Below are positions 1 through 7,963 of a DNA stretch of 64,000 bases, in pieces. This stretch comes from Rubrivivax sp. (GTDB lineage Bacteria; Pseudomonadota; Gammaproteobacteria; Burkholderiales; Burkholderiaceae_C): contig JADCGQ010000005.1 of assembly GCA_020248945.1 (NCBI GenBank), positions 62,001-126,000 on the forward strand. The letters are read 5' to 3'. The notes beneath the pieces were generated by a model. That model was not told where the DNA came from. It saw only the letters and a program-made list of their open reading frames with translations, and searched no databases. Numbering within the stretch: position 1 is the stretch's first letter; each line of letters opens with the position of its first letter. A program made the translations under genes and the position numbers.

Positions 1-1
1 C

Positions 2-706
2 GGCATCATCATGGCGACCAACGGCCGCTTCGAGCTGGCCTGCATCGCCATATTCGTGGCCGCAGTGCTCGACAGCCTCGATGGCCGCGTGGCCCGCATG
101 ACGAACTCGCAGAGCGCGTTCGGCGAGCAGATGGACAGCCTGTCGGACATGGTGGCCTTCGGGGCTGCACCGGCGCTCATCGTCTACCAGTGGGCGCTGC
201 AGGACCTGGGGCGACTGGGGTGGATCCCGGCCTTCGTGTACATCGCCGGTGCGGCGCTGCGCCTGGCGCGCTTCAACGTCAACATCGGCGTGGTCGACAA
301 GCGTTTCTTCCAGGGACTGCCCAGCCCCGCGGCGGCGGCCATCGTGATGAGCTTCATCTGGGTCATGGACGACGCCGGCTTCAAGGGCGTGAGCCGCATC
401 GACTGGATCGAGTGGTCGGCCTTCGGCATCACGCTGTACGCGGGCCTGTCGATGGTGACCAACGCGCCGTTCTACAGCTTCAAGGTCTGGGGCGGCCGGC
501 GGACGGTGCCGTTTGCGGTGCTGATCGTGGTGATGCTGACGATCGCGCTGGTGGCACTCGATCCGCCGCGCGTGCTGTTCGGCATCTTCTGCCTGTACGG
601 CCTGTCGGGCTACGTGGTGTACGCTTGGCGCAAGTACAAGGGTCGGCATGCCAGCGTGGTGGCGCTGTCCACCGACGAGCCCGATGAAAAGGGCCTTCAT
701 CCCTGA
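2..706 (+). CDS. pssA: CDP-diacylglycerol--serine O-phosphatidyltransferase, 5' truncated by window edge
   Basis: This membrane enzyme transfers a phosphatidyl group from CDP-diacylglycerol to L-serine, the first step to phosphatidylethanolamine. The reading frame is open from base 2, so the true start lies before the window; 234 residues are visible. The CDP-alcohol phosphatidyltransferase signature DGx2ARx8Gx3Dx3D is complete (DGRVAR, then G, D and D at the expected spacing) about 30 residues into the visible part. Several hydrophobic segments follow, the last ending in a basic tail (YAWRKYKGR). It lies just upstream of leuA on the same strand. In Burkholderiales pssA commonly sits between ilv genes and leuA, so an ilv cluster just upstream is inferred, not seen. 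Confidence 0.93.
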   Translation, partial: GIIMATNGRFELACIAIFVAAVLDSLDGRVARMTNSQSAFGEQMDSLSDMVAFGAAPALIVYQWALQDLGRLGWIPAFVYIAGAALRLARFNVNIGVVDKRFFQGLPSPAAAAIVMSFIWVMDDAGFKGVSRIDWIEWSAFGITLYAGLSMVTNAPFYSFKVWGGRRTVPFAVLIVVMLTIALVALDPPRVLFGIFCLYGLSGYVVYAWRKYKGRHASVVALSTDEPDEKGLHP

Positions 707-752
707 ATCCCCCAAGCCTCGCGCGTGCGGGGCACGTGCTACATTCGACCGC

Positions 753-809
753 ATGACGACCTTCGGTATTCTTTCGCTAGCGCTAGGCACCGCTTCCGCG
801 GGTGCCTGA
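753..809 (+). CDS. Putative leu leader peptide (18 aa)
   Basis: A short ORF, MTTFGILSLALGTASAGA, lies between pssA and leuA. It contains three Leu codons in a five-codon stretch (CTT, CTA, CTA at 771, 777 and 783) plus ATT for Ile. CTA and CTT are hardly used in the surrounding genes, which favour CTG and CTC. The stop codon sits inside the 3' arm of a hairpin that starts at the last Leu codon, and an intrinsic terminator follows 50 bases later. This is the layout of an attenuator leader peptide that senses charged tRNA-Leu. A TACATT at 740-745 could be the -10 of a promoter starting very close to the ATG, but no good -35 is visible. I infer function from layout only. Confidence 0.6.
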   Translation: MTTFGILSLALGTASAGA

Positions 810-898
810 TCGCACGCGACCGTCCTGACACCGAACGACGCCAGTCCCTACCCCGATCAACGGCCCGCCAGCGCACAGCAGCGGGCCGTTTGTCTTTT
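785..898 (+). promoter_or_regulatory. Putative leucine attenuator of leuA
   Basis: Three stems compete. Stem 1:2 pairs AGGCACC (785-791) with GGTGCCT (801-807) across the end of the leader ORF. Stem 3:4 is the terminator, AACGGCCCGC (859-868) with GCGGGCCGTT (881-890). Bases 798-803 (GCGGGT) can instead pair with GCCCGC (863-868), giving a 2:3 antiterminator that excludes both others. A ribosome stalled on the leader Leu codons (771-785) would cover strand 1, free strand 2 and allow read-through into leuA. The pairings are visible by eye; regulation is inferred by analogy with classical amino-acid attenuators. Confidence 0.6.
859..898 (+). terminator. Intrinsic terminator upstream of leuA (attenuator terminator)
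   Basis: A perfect 10-bp stem (AACGGCCCGC/GCGGGCCGTT) with a 12-base loop is followed by TGTCTTTT. It sits 52 bases before the leuA ATG and after the leader ORF, so it would end transcripts in the leuA leader rather than at the end of pssA alone. Confidence 0.8.
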
Positions 899-950
899 CC
901 CCCGTCTACCGAAGCTGCTTGCGCACCGCAACCACCGCAAAGGCACGACC

Positions 951-2492
951 ATGACCGACAAGCTCATCATCTTCGACACCACCTTGCGCGACGGCGAACA
1001 GAGCCCCGGCGCCTCGATGACGCGCGACGAGAAGCTGCGCATCGCGCGCCAACTCGAGCGGCTGAAGGTCGACGTCATCGAGGCCGGTTTTGCCGCCAGC
1101 AGCAACGGCGACTTCGAGGCCGTGCGTGCCATCGCGCTGGCCATCAAGGACAGCACGGTGTGTTCGCTGGCCCGCGCCAACGACCGCGACATCGGCCGTG
1201 CCGCCGAGGCGCTGAAGGGCGCGGCCCGTGCGCGCATCCACACCTTCATCGCCACCAGCGAACTGCACATGGAGAAGAAGCTGCGCATGACGCGCGAGCA
1301 GGTGCTCGAGCAGGCGAAGCTGTCCGTGCGCTTTGCGCGCCAGCATTGCGACGACGTCGAGTTCAGCCCCGAAGACGGCTACCGCAGCGACCCCGACTTC
1401 CTGTGCCGCGTGCTCGAGGCCGTCATCGCCGAGGGCGCCACCACGATCAACATCCCCGACACCGTGGGCTACGCGATCCCCGAGCTGTACGGCGAGTTCA
1501 TCCGCTCCCTGCGCGAGCGCGTGCCCAACAGCGGCCGCGCGATCTGGAGCGTGCATTGCCACAACGACCTGGGCATGGCCGTGGCCAACTCGCTGGCCGG
1601 CGTGAAGATCGGTGGTGCGCGCCAGGTCGAGTGCACCATCAACGGCCTGGGCGAGCGCGCAGGCAACTGCAGCCTCGAAGAGGTGGTGATGGCCGTGCGC
1701 ACGCGGCGCGACTACTTCGGCCTCGATCTCGGCATCGACACGACTCAGATCGTGCCTGCCAGCCGAATGGTGAGCCAGACCACCGGCTTCGTCGTGCAGC
1801 CGAACAAGGCGGTGGTGGGCGCCAACGCCTTTGCGCACGCCAGCGGCATCCACCAGGACGGCGTGCTGAAGGCGCGCGACACCTACGAGATCATGCGCGC
1901 CGAAGACGTGGGCTGGGCCGCCAACAAGATCGTGCTGGGCAAGTTGAGCGGCCGCAACGCCTTCAAGCAGCGGCTGCAGGAACTGGGCATCGAGCTCGAG
2001 TCCGAGGCCGAAGTCAACGCCGCGTTCATGCGCTTCAAGGACCTGGCCGACCGCAAGGCGGACATCTTCGACGAGGACATCATCGCGCTCGTGTCCGATG
2101 AGAGCGTCACGGCCGAGCAGGAGCACTACCGCCTTCTATCGCTCGCCCAGCGCAGCGAAACCGGCGAGCGGCCGCATGCCCGCGTCGCCTTCGCGGCCGG
2201 CAGCCACGAGCACCACGCCGAGAGCGATGGCAATGGCCCGGTCGACGCCAGCCTCAAGGCGATCGAAAGCCACGTGAAGAGTGGCGCCGAGATGGTGCTC
2301 TATTCGGTGAATGCCATCACCAGCGGCTCCACAGAATCGCAGGGCGAGGTCACCGTGCGCCTGCAGCACGGGGGCCGGGTCGTCAACGGCGTCGGGGCCG
2401 ACCCGGACATCGTGGTCGCTTCGGCCAAGGCCTATCTCTCGGCGCTGAACAAGCTGCACAGCAAGGCGGAGCGCGTGGCGGCGCAGGGCTGA
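951..2492 (+). CDS. leuA: 2-isopropylmalate synthase
   Basis: LeuA condenses acetyl-CoA with 2-oxoisovalerate, the committed step of leucine synthesis. The 513-residue length fits the bacterial type I enzyme. The N-terminal TIM barrel starts with the metal and substrate motif [15 protein letters not shown] near residues 9-23; HCHNDLG (about 201-207) supplies metal-binding histidines, and [10 protein letters not shown] follows (about 227-236). The C-terminal LeuA dimer domain (about 370-505) is the leucine feedback-inhibition module. An AAAGG sits about nine bases before the ATG. The gene appears controlled by the leader attenuator described upstream. The downstream gene has its own probable promoter. 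Confidence 0.97.
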   Translation: MTDKLIIFDTTLRDGEQSPGASMTRDEKLRIARQLERLKVDVIEAGFAASSNGDFEAVRAIALAIKDSTVCSLARANDRDIGRAAEALKGAARARIHTFIATSELHMEKKLRMTREQVLEQAKLSVRFARQHCDDVEFSPEDGYRSDPDFLCRVLEAVIAEGATTINIPDTVGYAIPELYGEFIRSLRERVPNSGRAIWSVHCHNDLGMAVANSLAGVKIGGARQVECTINGLGERAGNCSLEEVVMAVRTRRDYFGLDLGIDTTQIVPASRMVSQTTGFVVQPNKAVVGANAFAHASGIHQDGVLKARDTYEIMRAEDVGWAANKIVLGKLSGRNAFKQRLQELGIELESEAEVNAAFMRFKDLADRKADIFDEDIIALVSDESVTAEQEHYRLLSLAQRSETGERPHARVAFAAGSHEHHAESDGNGPVDASLKAIESHVKSGAEMVLYSVNAITSGSTESQGEVTVRLQHGGRVVNGVGADPDIVVASAKAYLSALNKLHSKAERVAAQG

Positions 2493-2560
2493 TGCCGCAT
2501 CCCGGCTCCGGGTTCACCCGGGTAGGCCGTACTTGAGGAAACGCTTGCAAGCATTTGATA

Positions 2561-2590
2561 TTGCGCGCGTTTTCTCCTGTCGACTACACT
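2561..2590 (+). promoter_or_regulatory. Possible sigma-70 promoter of the D,D-peptidase gene
   Basis: TTGCGC (2561-2566), an 18-bp spacer and TACACT (2585-2590) lie 26 bases before the ATG at 2616. The -10 is good and the -35 weak. No convincing U-tract terminator was seen between leuA and this site. Confidence 0.35.
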
Positions 2591-2615
2591 GTCTTCGATC
2601 CGGTACGGGGCATCC

Positions 2616-3884
2616 ATGGTTATCAAGCCGTTTCACACGCTCGTCAGGGCCGTTTTCGGTGTGCTGACACTGGCTTTGGCCACCGCGCTGCCCCTGGCTG
2701 CGCCGGGTTCGGCTGAGGCTGCCGTGGCCAAGAAGGCCAAGACCAGCGCCGTCGCCAAGAAGTCGCAGGCGCGCCCGGTGGCCAAGGGTCCGCGCAAGGC
2801 CGGCAAGCGTGCCAAGGCCAAGCGGGTCGTGCGTCGCCCGCCGTCCATCGGCCAGATGACCGGACTGCACAAGACCGATGACCCGCTGGACCTGAAGTCC
2901 AGCGTCGCGCTCGTCGTCGACCAGCAGACCGACGAGGTGCTGTTCAGCAAGAACCCGGACGCCGTGTTGCCGATCGCGTCGATCACCAAGCTGATGACGG
3001 CGCTGGTGGTGGTGGATGCCGGGCTCTCGCTCGACGAATCGCTGCAGGTCTCGCAGGACGATGTCCGCGGCACGGTCGGCAGCCGCATGCGCTCGAAGCT
3101 GCGGCCGGGCACCACGCTCAGCCGCGGCGAGTTGATGCACCTGTCGCTGATGTCCTCGGAGAACCGGGCCGCGCACGCCCTGGGCCGCACCTATCCCGGC
3201 GGGCTCGGTGCCTTCGTGCGCGCCATGAACCGCAAGGCCGCCGAACTGGGCATGAGCGACACCCGCTACGTCGAGCCTACGGGCTTGTCGGCCGACAACC
3301 GCAGCAGCGCCACCGATCTGGCGCGCTTGGTGCGGGCGGCATCGGAGCACCCGGTGATCCGCGATCTGTCGACGTCGCTGGGTGCCGTGTTGCCGGTGGG
3401 CGCGAAGCCGCAGCCGGTGCAGTTCCGCAACACCAACGGGCTCGTTCACAACCCCGAGTGGGCCATCGGCCTGCAGAAAACCGGCTTCATCTCGGCCGCC
3501 GGGCGCTGCGTGGTGATGCAGGCCGAGATGGCCGGCCGCCAGCTGATCATGGTGCTGCTCGATTCAGCCGGCCGCTACTCGCGCGTCGGCGATGCCGAGC
3601 GCCTGCGCAAGTGGGTGTCGGAACAGAACCTGCTGCCGATGTTCGGCCGCCGCTCGGCGCCGCTGCCGGCGCCGGTGCCCGCCGAGCCGCCGCTGAGCGT
3701 GGTGCCCGCGCCGGTGGTGGCGCCGGTGGTGCCGAGCCTGCCCAAGGTTCCGCCTTGGCAGCCGGTGTCGCTGTCACCCACGTCGGCGGCACTGCCGGCG
3801 CTCGATCCGACCCGGCCGTGGGTTCACGTGCCGGCGCTGCCGCTGGCCGTCGAGCGGCCGCCGGAATCAGCTCAGGCGCGGTAA
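2616..3884 (+). CDS. pbpG: D-alanyl-D-alanine carboxypeptidase/endopeptidase, peptidase S11 (PBP7-like)
   Basis: This is a periplasmic penicillin-binding D,D-peptidase that trims or cuts peptidoglycan cross-links. A signal peptide covers about residues 1-36. All three active-site motifs are present: SITK at 122-125, SEN at 181-183 and KTG at 288-290. The order and spacing fit family S11. Between the signal peptide and the catalytic domain is a Lys/Ala/Arg-rich segment (about 38-76). After residue 350 comes a Pro/Ala/Val-rich tail of some 70 residues. These extensions make it (422 aa) longer than E. coli PbpG (about 310 aa). The last 13 bases overlap the convergent iclR-type gene. The S11 assignment is firm; the symbol rests on similarity to the PBP7 branch. 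Confidence 0.88.
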   Translation: MVIKPFHTLVRAVFGVLTLALATALPLAAPGSAEAAVAKKAKTSAVAKKSQARPVAKGPRKAGKRAKAKRVVRRPPSIGQMTGLHKTDDPLDLKSSVALVVDQQTDEVLFSKNPDAVLPIASITKLMTALVVVDAGLSLDESLQVSQDDVRGTVGSRMRSKLRPGTTLSRGELMHLSLMSSENRAAHALGRTYPGGLGAFVRAMNRKAAELGMSDTRYVEPTGLSADNRSSATDLARLVRAASEHPVIRDLSTSLGAVLPVGAKPQPVQFRNTNGLVHNPEWAIGLQKTGFISAAGRCVVMQAEMAGRQLIMVLLDSAGRYSRVGDAERLRKWVSEQNLLPMFGRRSAPLPAPVPAEPPLSVVPAPVVAPVVPSLPKVPPWQPVSLSPTSAALPALDPTRPWVHVPALPLAVERPPESAQAR

Positions 3885-4639
3885 CCCAGCGCCGTCGAGA
3901 TCTGCCGGGCGGTGTGGCTCACCCGCTCGGCCCAGCCGTCCTCCAGCCGGTCGGCGGGCGCCGAAACCGACAGGCCGGCCACCAGCCGAGACTGGTCGTC
4001 GTAGACGCCCGCGGCGATGCAGCGCACGCCCAGCTCGAGTTCCTCGTCGTCACGGGCGATGCCGGTGCTGCGCACCTGGGCCAGCTCGCGCTCCAGCCGC
4101 GCGAGGTCGGTGATGCTGTTGCGCGTGTGCCCGGCCAGGCCGGTGCGGGCCGCGTAGGCGCGCACACGGGCGGGGTCGTCGTGGGCGAGGAACAGCTTGC
4201 CCACGGACGTGAGGTGCAGCGGGGCCCGTCCCCCCACGGCGCGCACGACCTGCATGCCGGAACGTTCGCTGAAGGCGCGCTCGATGTAGACGATCTCGTC
4301 GGCCTGCCGCAGCGACAGGTTCACCGGCTGGTGCGTCAGCTTGTGCAACTCGCGCATCGGGCCGAGCGCGGCTTCGCGCACATCGAGCCGTTCCTTCACC
4401 AGGTTGCCCAGTTCCAGCAGGCGCATGCCCAGGCGGTAGGTGCCGGGCTGCGGCCGCTCGACGTAGCGGCCGATGGTCAGGTCGTTCAGGATGCGGTGGG
4501 CGGTGGACGGATGCAGCCCGCTGCGCTCGCTGATCTCCTTGAGCGACATCGCCTCGTCGGCCGTCGACAGCAGGTCGAGCAGCGAAAACGCGCGTTCGAG
4601 AACCTGGATCGTGGGTGTGGACGGGGCGGGGGCGGTCAT
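3872..4639 (-). CDS. IclR-family transcriptional regulator
   Basis: A 255-residue DNA-binding regulator. The N-terminal winged helix-turn-helix (about 10-75) contains the IclR-type stretch SLKEISERSGLHPSTAHRIL. The C-terminal effector domain (about 85-250) includes HLTSVGKLFLA and the conserved GVRCIAAGVYD. The effector is unknown; family members bind small organic acids or aromatics. It lies 76 bases downstream of hpnE on the same strand, so it may share the hpnCDE transcript, but nothing in the sequence shows that it controls those genes. Its 3' end overlaps the end of pbpG by 13 bases, tail to tail. Confidence 0.9.
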   Translation of the reverse strand: MTAPAPSTPTIQVLERAFSLLDLLSTADEAMSLKEISERSGLHPSTAHRILNDLTIGRYVERPQPGTYRLGMRLLELGNLVKERLDVREAALGPMRELHKLTHQPVNLSLRQADEIVYIERAFSERSGMQVVRAVGGRAPLHLTSVGKLFLAHDDPARVRAYAARTGLAGHTRNSITDLARLERELAQVRSTGIARDDEELELGVRCIAAGVYDDQSRLVAGLSVSAPADRLEDGWAERVSHTARQISTALGYRA

Positions 4640-4715
4640 GGCGCAGGCGGGTCTTCAGAGCCCCTCCATTCTGCATGGCAAAACCACGGACTGCTTTGCG
4701 AAACACCGCCGACGG

Positions 4716-6017
4716 TCAGGCCTGGAGTGCGCCGATCGCCGTCTCGCCGCTGCGCACGGCGCCTTCCAGCGTGGCGGGGTACGGCCCGTCGACGTAGTCG
4801 CCGGCAGCCTGCAGGCCCGGCGCCACCGTGGACGGCGGGCGGTCCAGGCCCGGCACACAGCGGAAGGTGGCGCGCTTCTCGGCCAGCGTGCGCGTGACAG
4901 CGGTCGACGCTGGCCAGGTGCCGGGCGCGAACGCCGATTCGGCCTGCGCACGCACGGCCTCGGCCGTGGCCTCGAGGCCGCGCGCCACCCAGGGTGCGGC
5001 GCCGCTCACGACGAAGGCGTAGCGCCCCGCGCGCCCACCCAGTGCCCCGTGGTCGAACACGAACTGCGCCGGCGCCTCGGGCCCGTCCTGCAGGGCCATC
5101 ATCGGCGCCGGCAACCACACGCCCTCGGCCTGCAGCAGCACGGTGATGATGGGCTCGTAGCCGAAGGCTGCGGCGCGGTCGGCCCAGGCCGCCGCCGTGG
5201 GCCGGGCCAGGCGTGCGGCTTCGGTGGCGCTGCAGGCGAGCACGACGCCTTCGAAAGGCTCGCCGTCCACCCGCCAGTGCTCATCGACGGCCGCCAGCGC
5301 CGACACCCTCCGCGACAGATGCAAACGGGCGCCGCGCGCGCGCAGCCAGGCCGCGGCAGGGTCGGGCAGCAGCGCGGCCAAGGGCGCGCGCGGCAGCAGC
5401 AGGTCCGACGAGCCCGGCCCCGCGAACAGCGAGTCGCGCAGCACGCGCAGGAACACGCGCGCGCTGGCGGCCGTGGCCGGCGTGTTGAGCGCCGCCACGC
5501 ACAGCGGGTCGATCAGCAGCTGGCGCACGGGCGCCGGCAAGCCGCGGCAGAGTTCGTCCACCGTGAGACGTGCATCGCAGCGGAACCCCGCCAGCGCCCA
5601 GCCGCCCGCGGCGCGCACGAGGGCCAGCTTGTCGCGCCAGTTCCAGCCCTCGGCTCGGGCCACGGCGGCGCCGAACACCAGCCATGCCGGGCCGGCCGGC
5701 ATGCGCAGGCCGGCGCCGCTGGGATAGCGCAGCTCCAGCGGCTGGCGGTGCAGCAGCCGGCTCGCATCGGCACCGACGGTGTCCATCAGGGCCAGCGTGC
5801 GCCGGTAGGCGCCGATGAGGATGTGCTGGCCGTTGTCGAGGCGGTCGCCGTCGGCATCGGGCTCGAGCGAGCGCGCCCGACCACCCAGCGTTGGCGCCAT
5901 CTCGAAGAGACTGACCTGCCAGCCGGCCTCGGCACCCCGTACCGCCGCCGCCAGTCCGGCCCAGCCGCCGCCGATGACGGCCAGTCTGTGCATGGGCGCC
6001 GGCGTGCCGCCGCTCAT
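4716..6017 (-). CDS. hpnE: Hydroxysqualene dehydroxylase HpnE
   Basis: HpnE is the FAD-dependent last step of the three-enzyme bacterial route to squalene, reducing hydroxysqualene. The N-terminal dinucleotide-binding motif VIGGGWAGLAAAV is followed by the amine-oxidase-type motif TLGGRA and by DNGQHILIGAY, typical of HpnE. The C-terminal FAD contact is seen in LQAAGDYVDGPYPATLEGA. I chose the ATG at 6017, which overlaps the hpnD stop as ATGA (433 aa); an internal ATG at 5993 (425 aa) starts right before the Rossmann strand and is also plausible. It is the third gene of hpnC-hpnD-hpnE. Confidence 0.9.
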   Translation of the reverse strand: MSGGTPAPMHRLAVIGGGWAGLAAAVRGAEAGWQVSLFEMAPTLGGRARSLEPDADGDRLDNGQHILIGAYRRTLALMDTVGADASRLLHRQPLELRYPSGAGLRMPAGPAWLVFGAAVARAEGWNWRDKLALVRAAGGWALAGFRCDARLTVDELCRGLPAPVRQLLIDPLCVAALNTPATAASARVFLRVLRDSLFAGPGSSDLLLPRAPLAALLPDPAAAWLRARGARLHLSRRVSALAAVDEHWRVDGEPFEGVVLACSATEAARLARPTAAAWADRAAAFGYEPIITVLLQAEGVWLPAPMMALQDGPEAPAQFVFDHGALGGRAGRYAFVVSGAAPWVARGLEATAEAVRAQAESAFAPGTWPASTAVTRTLAEKRATFRCVPGLDRPPSTVAPGLQAAGDYVDGPYPATLEGAVRSGETAIGALQA

Positions 6018-6901
6018 CGGCCGCGCACGTGCGTGCACGCGGCGATCCAGAGCTTCTTCAGCGGCGTCAGCGAGGTGCGCTGGTGCAGCACCTGGAAGCC
6101 CTGGGCCTCGATCTCGCGCAACAGCGTGCGGTAGATGTTGGCCATCATCAGCCCCGGCTTCTGCGCCACGCGGTCGGCCTCGGGCAGCAGCGCAAAGGCT
6201 TGGTCGAAGGTGGCGTGCGCGCGCTCGGCCTGGAAGCGCATCAGCGCCGTGAAGCGCTCGCTGTAGCCGAAAGGCACCTCGCGCTTGAGCAGCTCGTGCG
6301 CCTTGACATCGAAGCGCTGCAGTTCGTCCACCGGCAGGTAGATGCGGCCGCGGCGCGCGTCGTCGCCGACGTCGCGGATGATGTTCGTGAGCTGCATCGC
6401 CAGGCCCAGGCGGTGGGCGTAGCGCAGTGTGTCGTCGTGCGTGCGGCCGAAGATGTTGGCGGCGACCTCGCCCACGATGCCGGCCACGAGGTGGCAGTAG
6501 CGCTGCAGGCCGGGGAAGTCGAGGAAGCGAGTCTGCTCGAGATCGGTCTGGCAGCCCTCGATCACGGCGTTGAGGTGCGCGGCCTCGATGCCAAAGTCGG
6601 CCGCCCGCGGCATCAAGGCACGCGTCACCGGGTGCGTGGGGCGGCCGGCGTAGGCCTCGGCCACCTCGCGCCGCCACCAGGCCAGCTTGGTAGCGGCCAC
6701 GCCGGCGTCGGTGGTCTCGTCGACCACGTCGTCGACCTCGCGGCAGAAGGCGTAGAAGGCGGTGATGGCCGCGCGGCGCGGCGGCGGCAGGAACAGGAAC
6801 GCGTAGTAGAACGACGAGCCGCTGCTGGCGGCCTTGTCCTGCACGTATTGCTCTGGCGCGGCGGGCGTGGCGGCCGAGGCGCCGGGTGCCAGGTCGCTCA
6901 T
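6014..6901 (-). CDS. hpnD: Presqualene diphosphate synthase HpnD
   Basis: HpnD joins two farnesyl diphosphates into presqualene diphosphate. The protein (295 aa) shows both Asp-rich motifs of the squalene/phytoene synthase family: FCREVDDVVDE near residue 50 and LTNIIRDVGDDARRGRIYLP near 170-190. The start at 6901 is chosen because its ATG overlaps the hpnC stop (ATGA), and the conserved region YVQDKAASSGSSFYYAF begins soon after. Tight coupling on both sides supports a three-gene operon. No squalene-hopene cyclase gene lies in the window, so the end product (hopanoid or squalene itself) is open. Confidence 0.93.
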   Translation of the reverse strand: MSDLAPGASAATPAAPEQYVQDKAASSGSSFYYAFLFLPPPRRAAITAFYAFCREVDDVVDETTDAGVAATKLAWWRREVAEAYAGRPTHPVTRALMPRAADFGIEAAHLNAVIEGCQTDLEQTRFLDFPGLQRYCHLVAGIVGEVAANIFGRTHDDTLRYAHRLGLAMQLTNIIRDVGDDARRGRIYLPVDELQRFDVKAHELLKREVPFGYSERFTALMRFQAERAHATFDQAFALLPEADRVAQKPGLMMANIYRTLLREIEAQGFQVLHQRTSLTPLKKLWIAACTHVRGR

Positions 6902-7731
6902 GGCGTGCCGGCCCGCATCGTGAGCGCGCGCCACAGCAGCAGCGGCGCGTCGAGGGCGCCGACGGTAGGGCGACGAGCAAGCGTGGCGTGATCCATCGCG
7001 GCGATTTTCTCCAGAATGCGCAAGCCCCCCTGAACCACGAGGCGCAGTTCCCACCCGGCGCGGCCGGGCACCTGGTGCACGAGTGGGGCGCCTTCGAGCA
7101 TCAGGCCGCGGGCCCAGCCGCAGAGCTCGCGCACCAGCGCGCGGGCGGCGGGGGTGTCGTGGCAGACCGCCAGGTCGGCCTGTGGCACGCCGTGGCGCTC
7201 GCGGTCCTGTGCGGGCACGTAGTGGCGGCCGCGCGGGCCGTCGACGGACAGGTCCTGCCAGAAGTTGATGAGTTGCAGCGCGCTGCAGATGGCGTCGGAG
7301 CGGCGCAGGGCCTGCGCGTCATCGATGCCGTAGAGGTGCAGCAGCAAGCGGCCGATCGGGTCGGCCGAGCGACGGCAGTAGTGCAGCAGGGAGTCGCGGT
7401 CGGGGTAGGGCGGGTTGCGGGTGTCCTGGGCGAAGGCGTCGAGCAGATCCGTGAGCAGGGGCAGCGGCAGGGCGTGCTGCACGATCTGCTGTTGCAGCGG
7501 GCCGAAGACATGGCGCCAGCGTGCTGCGGGTGCGGCGCCGGCTGTCACGGCCAGCAGTTGCTGGCGGTACTCGGCGAGATCGGCCAGCCGCACTTCGGCC
7601 GACGCATCGCCTTCGTCGGCGATGTCGTCGGCGGTGCGCGCGAAGTGGTAGATCGCGGTGATCGGCGGCCGCAAGGCCGGCGGGCACAGCAGCGACGCGA
7701 CGGGAAAATTTTCGTAGTGTTCGACGCTCAC
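6898..7731 (-). CDS. hpnC: Squalene synthase-family protein HpnC (hydroxysqualene synthase)
   Basis: HpnC converts presqualene diphosphate to hydroxysqualene in the HpnCDE pathway. It is 277 residues long and has HFARTADDIADEGDAS near residue 30 and LQLINFWQDLSVDGPRGRHY near 160-180, the two diphosphate/Mg sites of the family. The RGRxYxP signature separates these proteins from phytoene synthases less clearly than gene order does; the hpnC-hpnD-hpnE order decides the call. It is the first gene of the minus-strand operon and is divergent from the efflux operon, with 232 bases between the starts. Confidence 0.92.
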   Translation of the reverse strand: MSVEHYENFPVASLLCPPALRPPITAIYHFARTADDIADEGDASAEVRLADLAEYRQQLLAVTAGAAPAARWRHVFGPLQQQIVQHALPLPLLTDLLDAFAQDTRNPPYPDRDSLLHYCRRSADPIGRLLLHLYGIDDAQALRRSDAICSALQLINFWQDLSVDGPRGRHYVPAQDRERHGVPQADLAVCHDTPAARALVRELCGWARGLMLEGAPLVHQVPGRAGWELRLVVQGGLRILEKIAAMDHATLARRPTVGALDAPLLLWRALTMRAGTP

Positions 7732-7790
7732 GGCGCCGGATTGTCGGGGTCGCGCCGAACGGACGGCGTCCTGCGTTCATCGGCAGGCGA

Positions 7791-7819
7791 TTGACAGCCT
7801 CCAGGGTGATCTCTACATT
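7791..7819 (+). promoter_or_regulatory. Sigma-70 promoter of the RND efflux operon
   Basis: A perfect -35 box, TTGACA (7791-7796), is followed by a 17-bp spacer and TACATT (7814-7819, four of six consensus bases). The palindromic operator overlaps the end of the -10 and the expected start site. A leader of about 135 bases separates it from the adaptor gene. Confidence 0.75.
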
Positions 7820-7839
7820 ACTGACCGGTCAGTCAGTAA
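7818..7839 (+). promoter_or_regulatory. TetR-type operator overlapping the efflux promoter
   Basis: The site contains the perfect 14-bp palindrome ACTGACCGGTCAGT (7820-7833). It also contains a second, offset inverted repeat, TTACTGAC (7818-7825) with GTCAGTAA (7832-7839). Two overlapping symmetric sites are typical of TetR-family repressors of RND pumps, which may bind as two dimers. No tetR gene lies nearby in the window. Confidence 0.65.
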
Positions 7840-7963
7840 CCTCGTCTGCAGTTGTCCACCCGCTTGCAAGCAGGCACGGCAGAGAGGCCCCTGACCCCCG
7901 CACAAGTTCCGGTTCTGGCCTCGCGCTGCGGCGTGATGCGCCCTTCGTCCCAGGTTGCCTGCC

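Noticed and set aside
906..2126. Long minus-strand ORF opposite leuA (406 codons)
   Set aside because: It mirrors leuA codon bias in a high-GC genome, has a His/Ala/Arg-rich composition and no recognisable motif.
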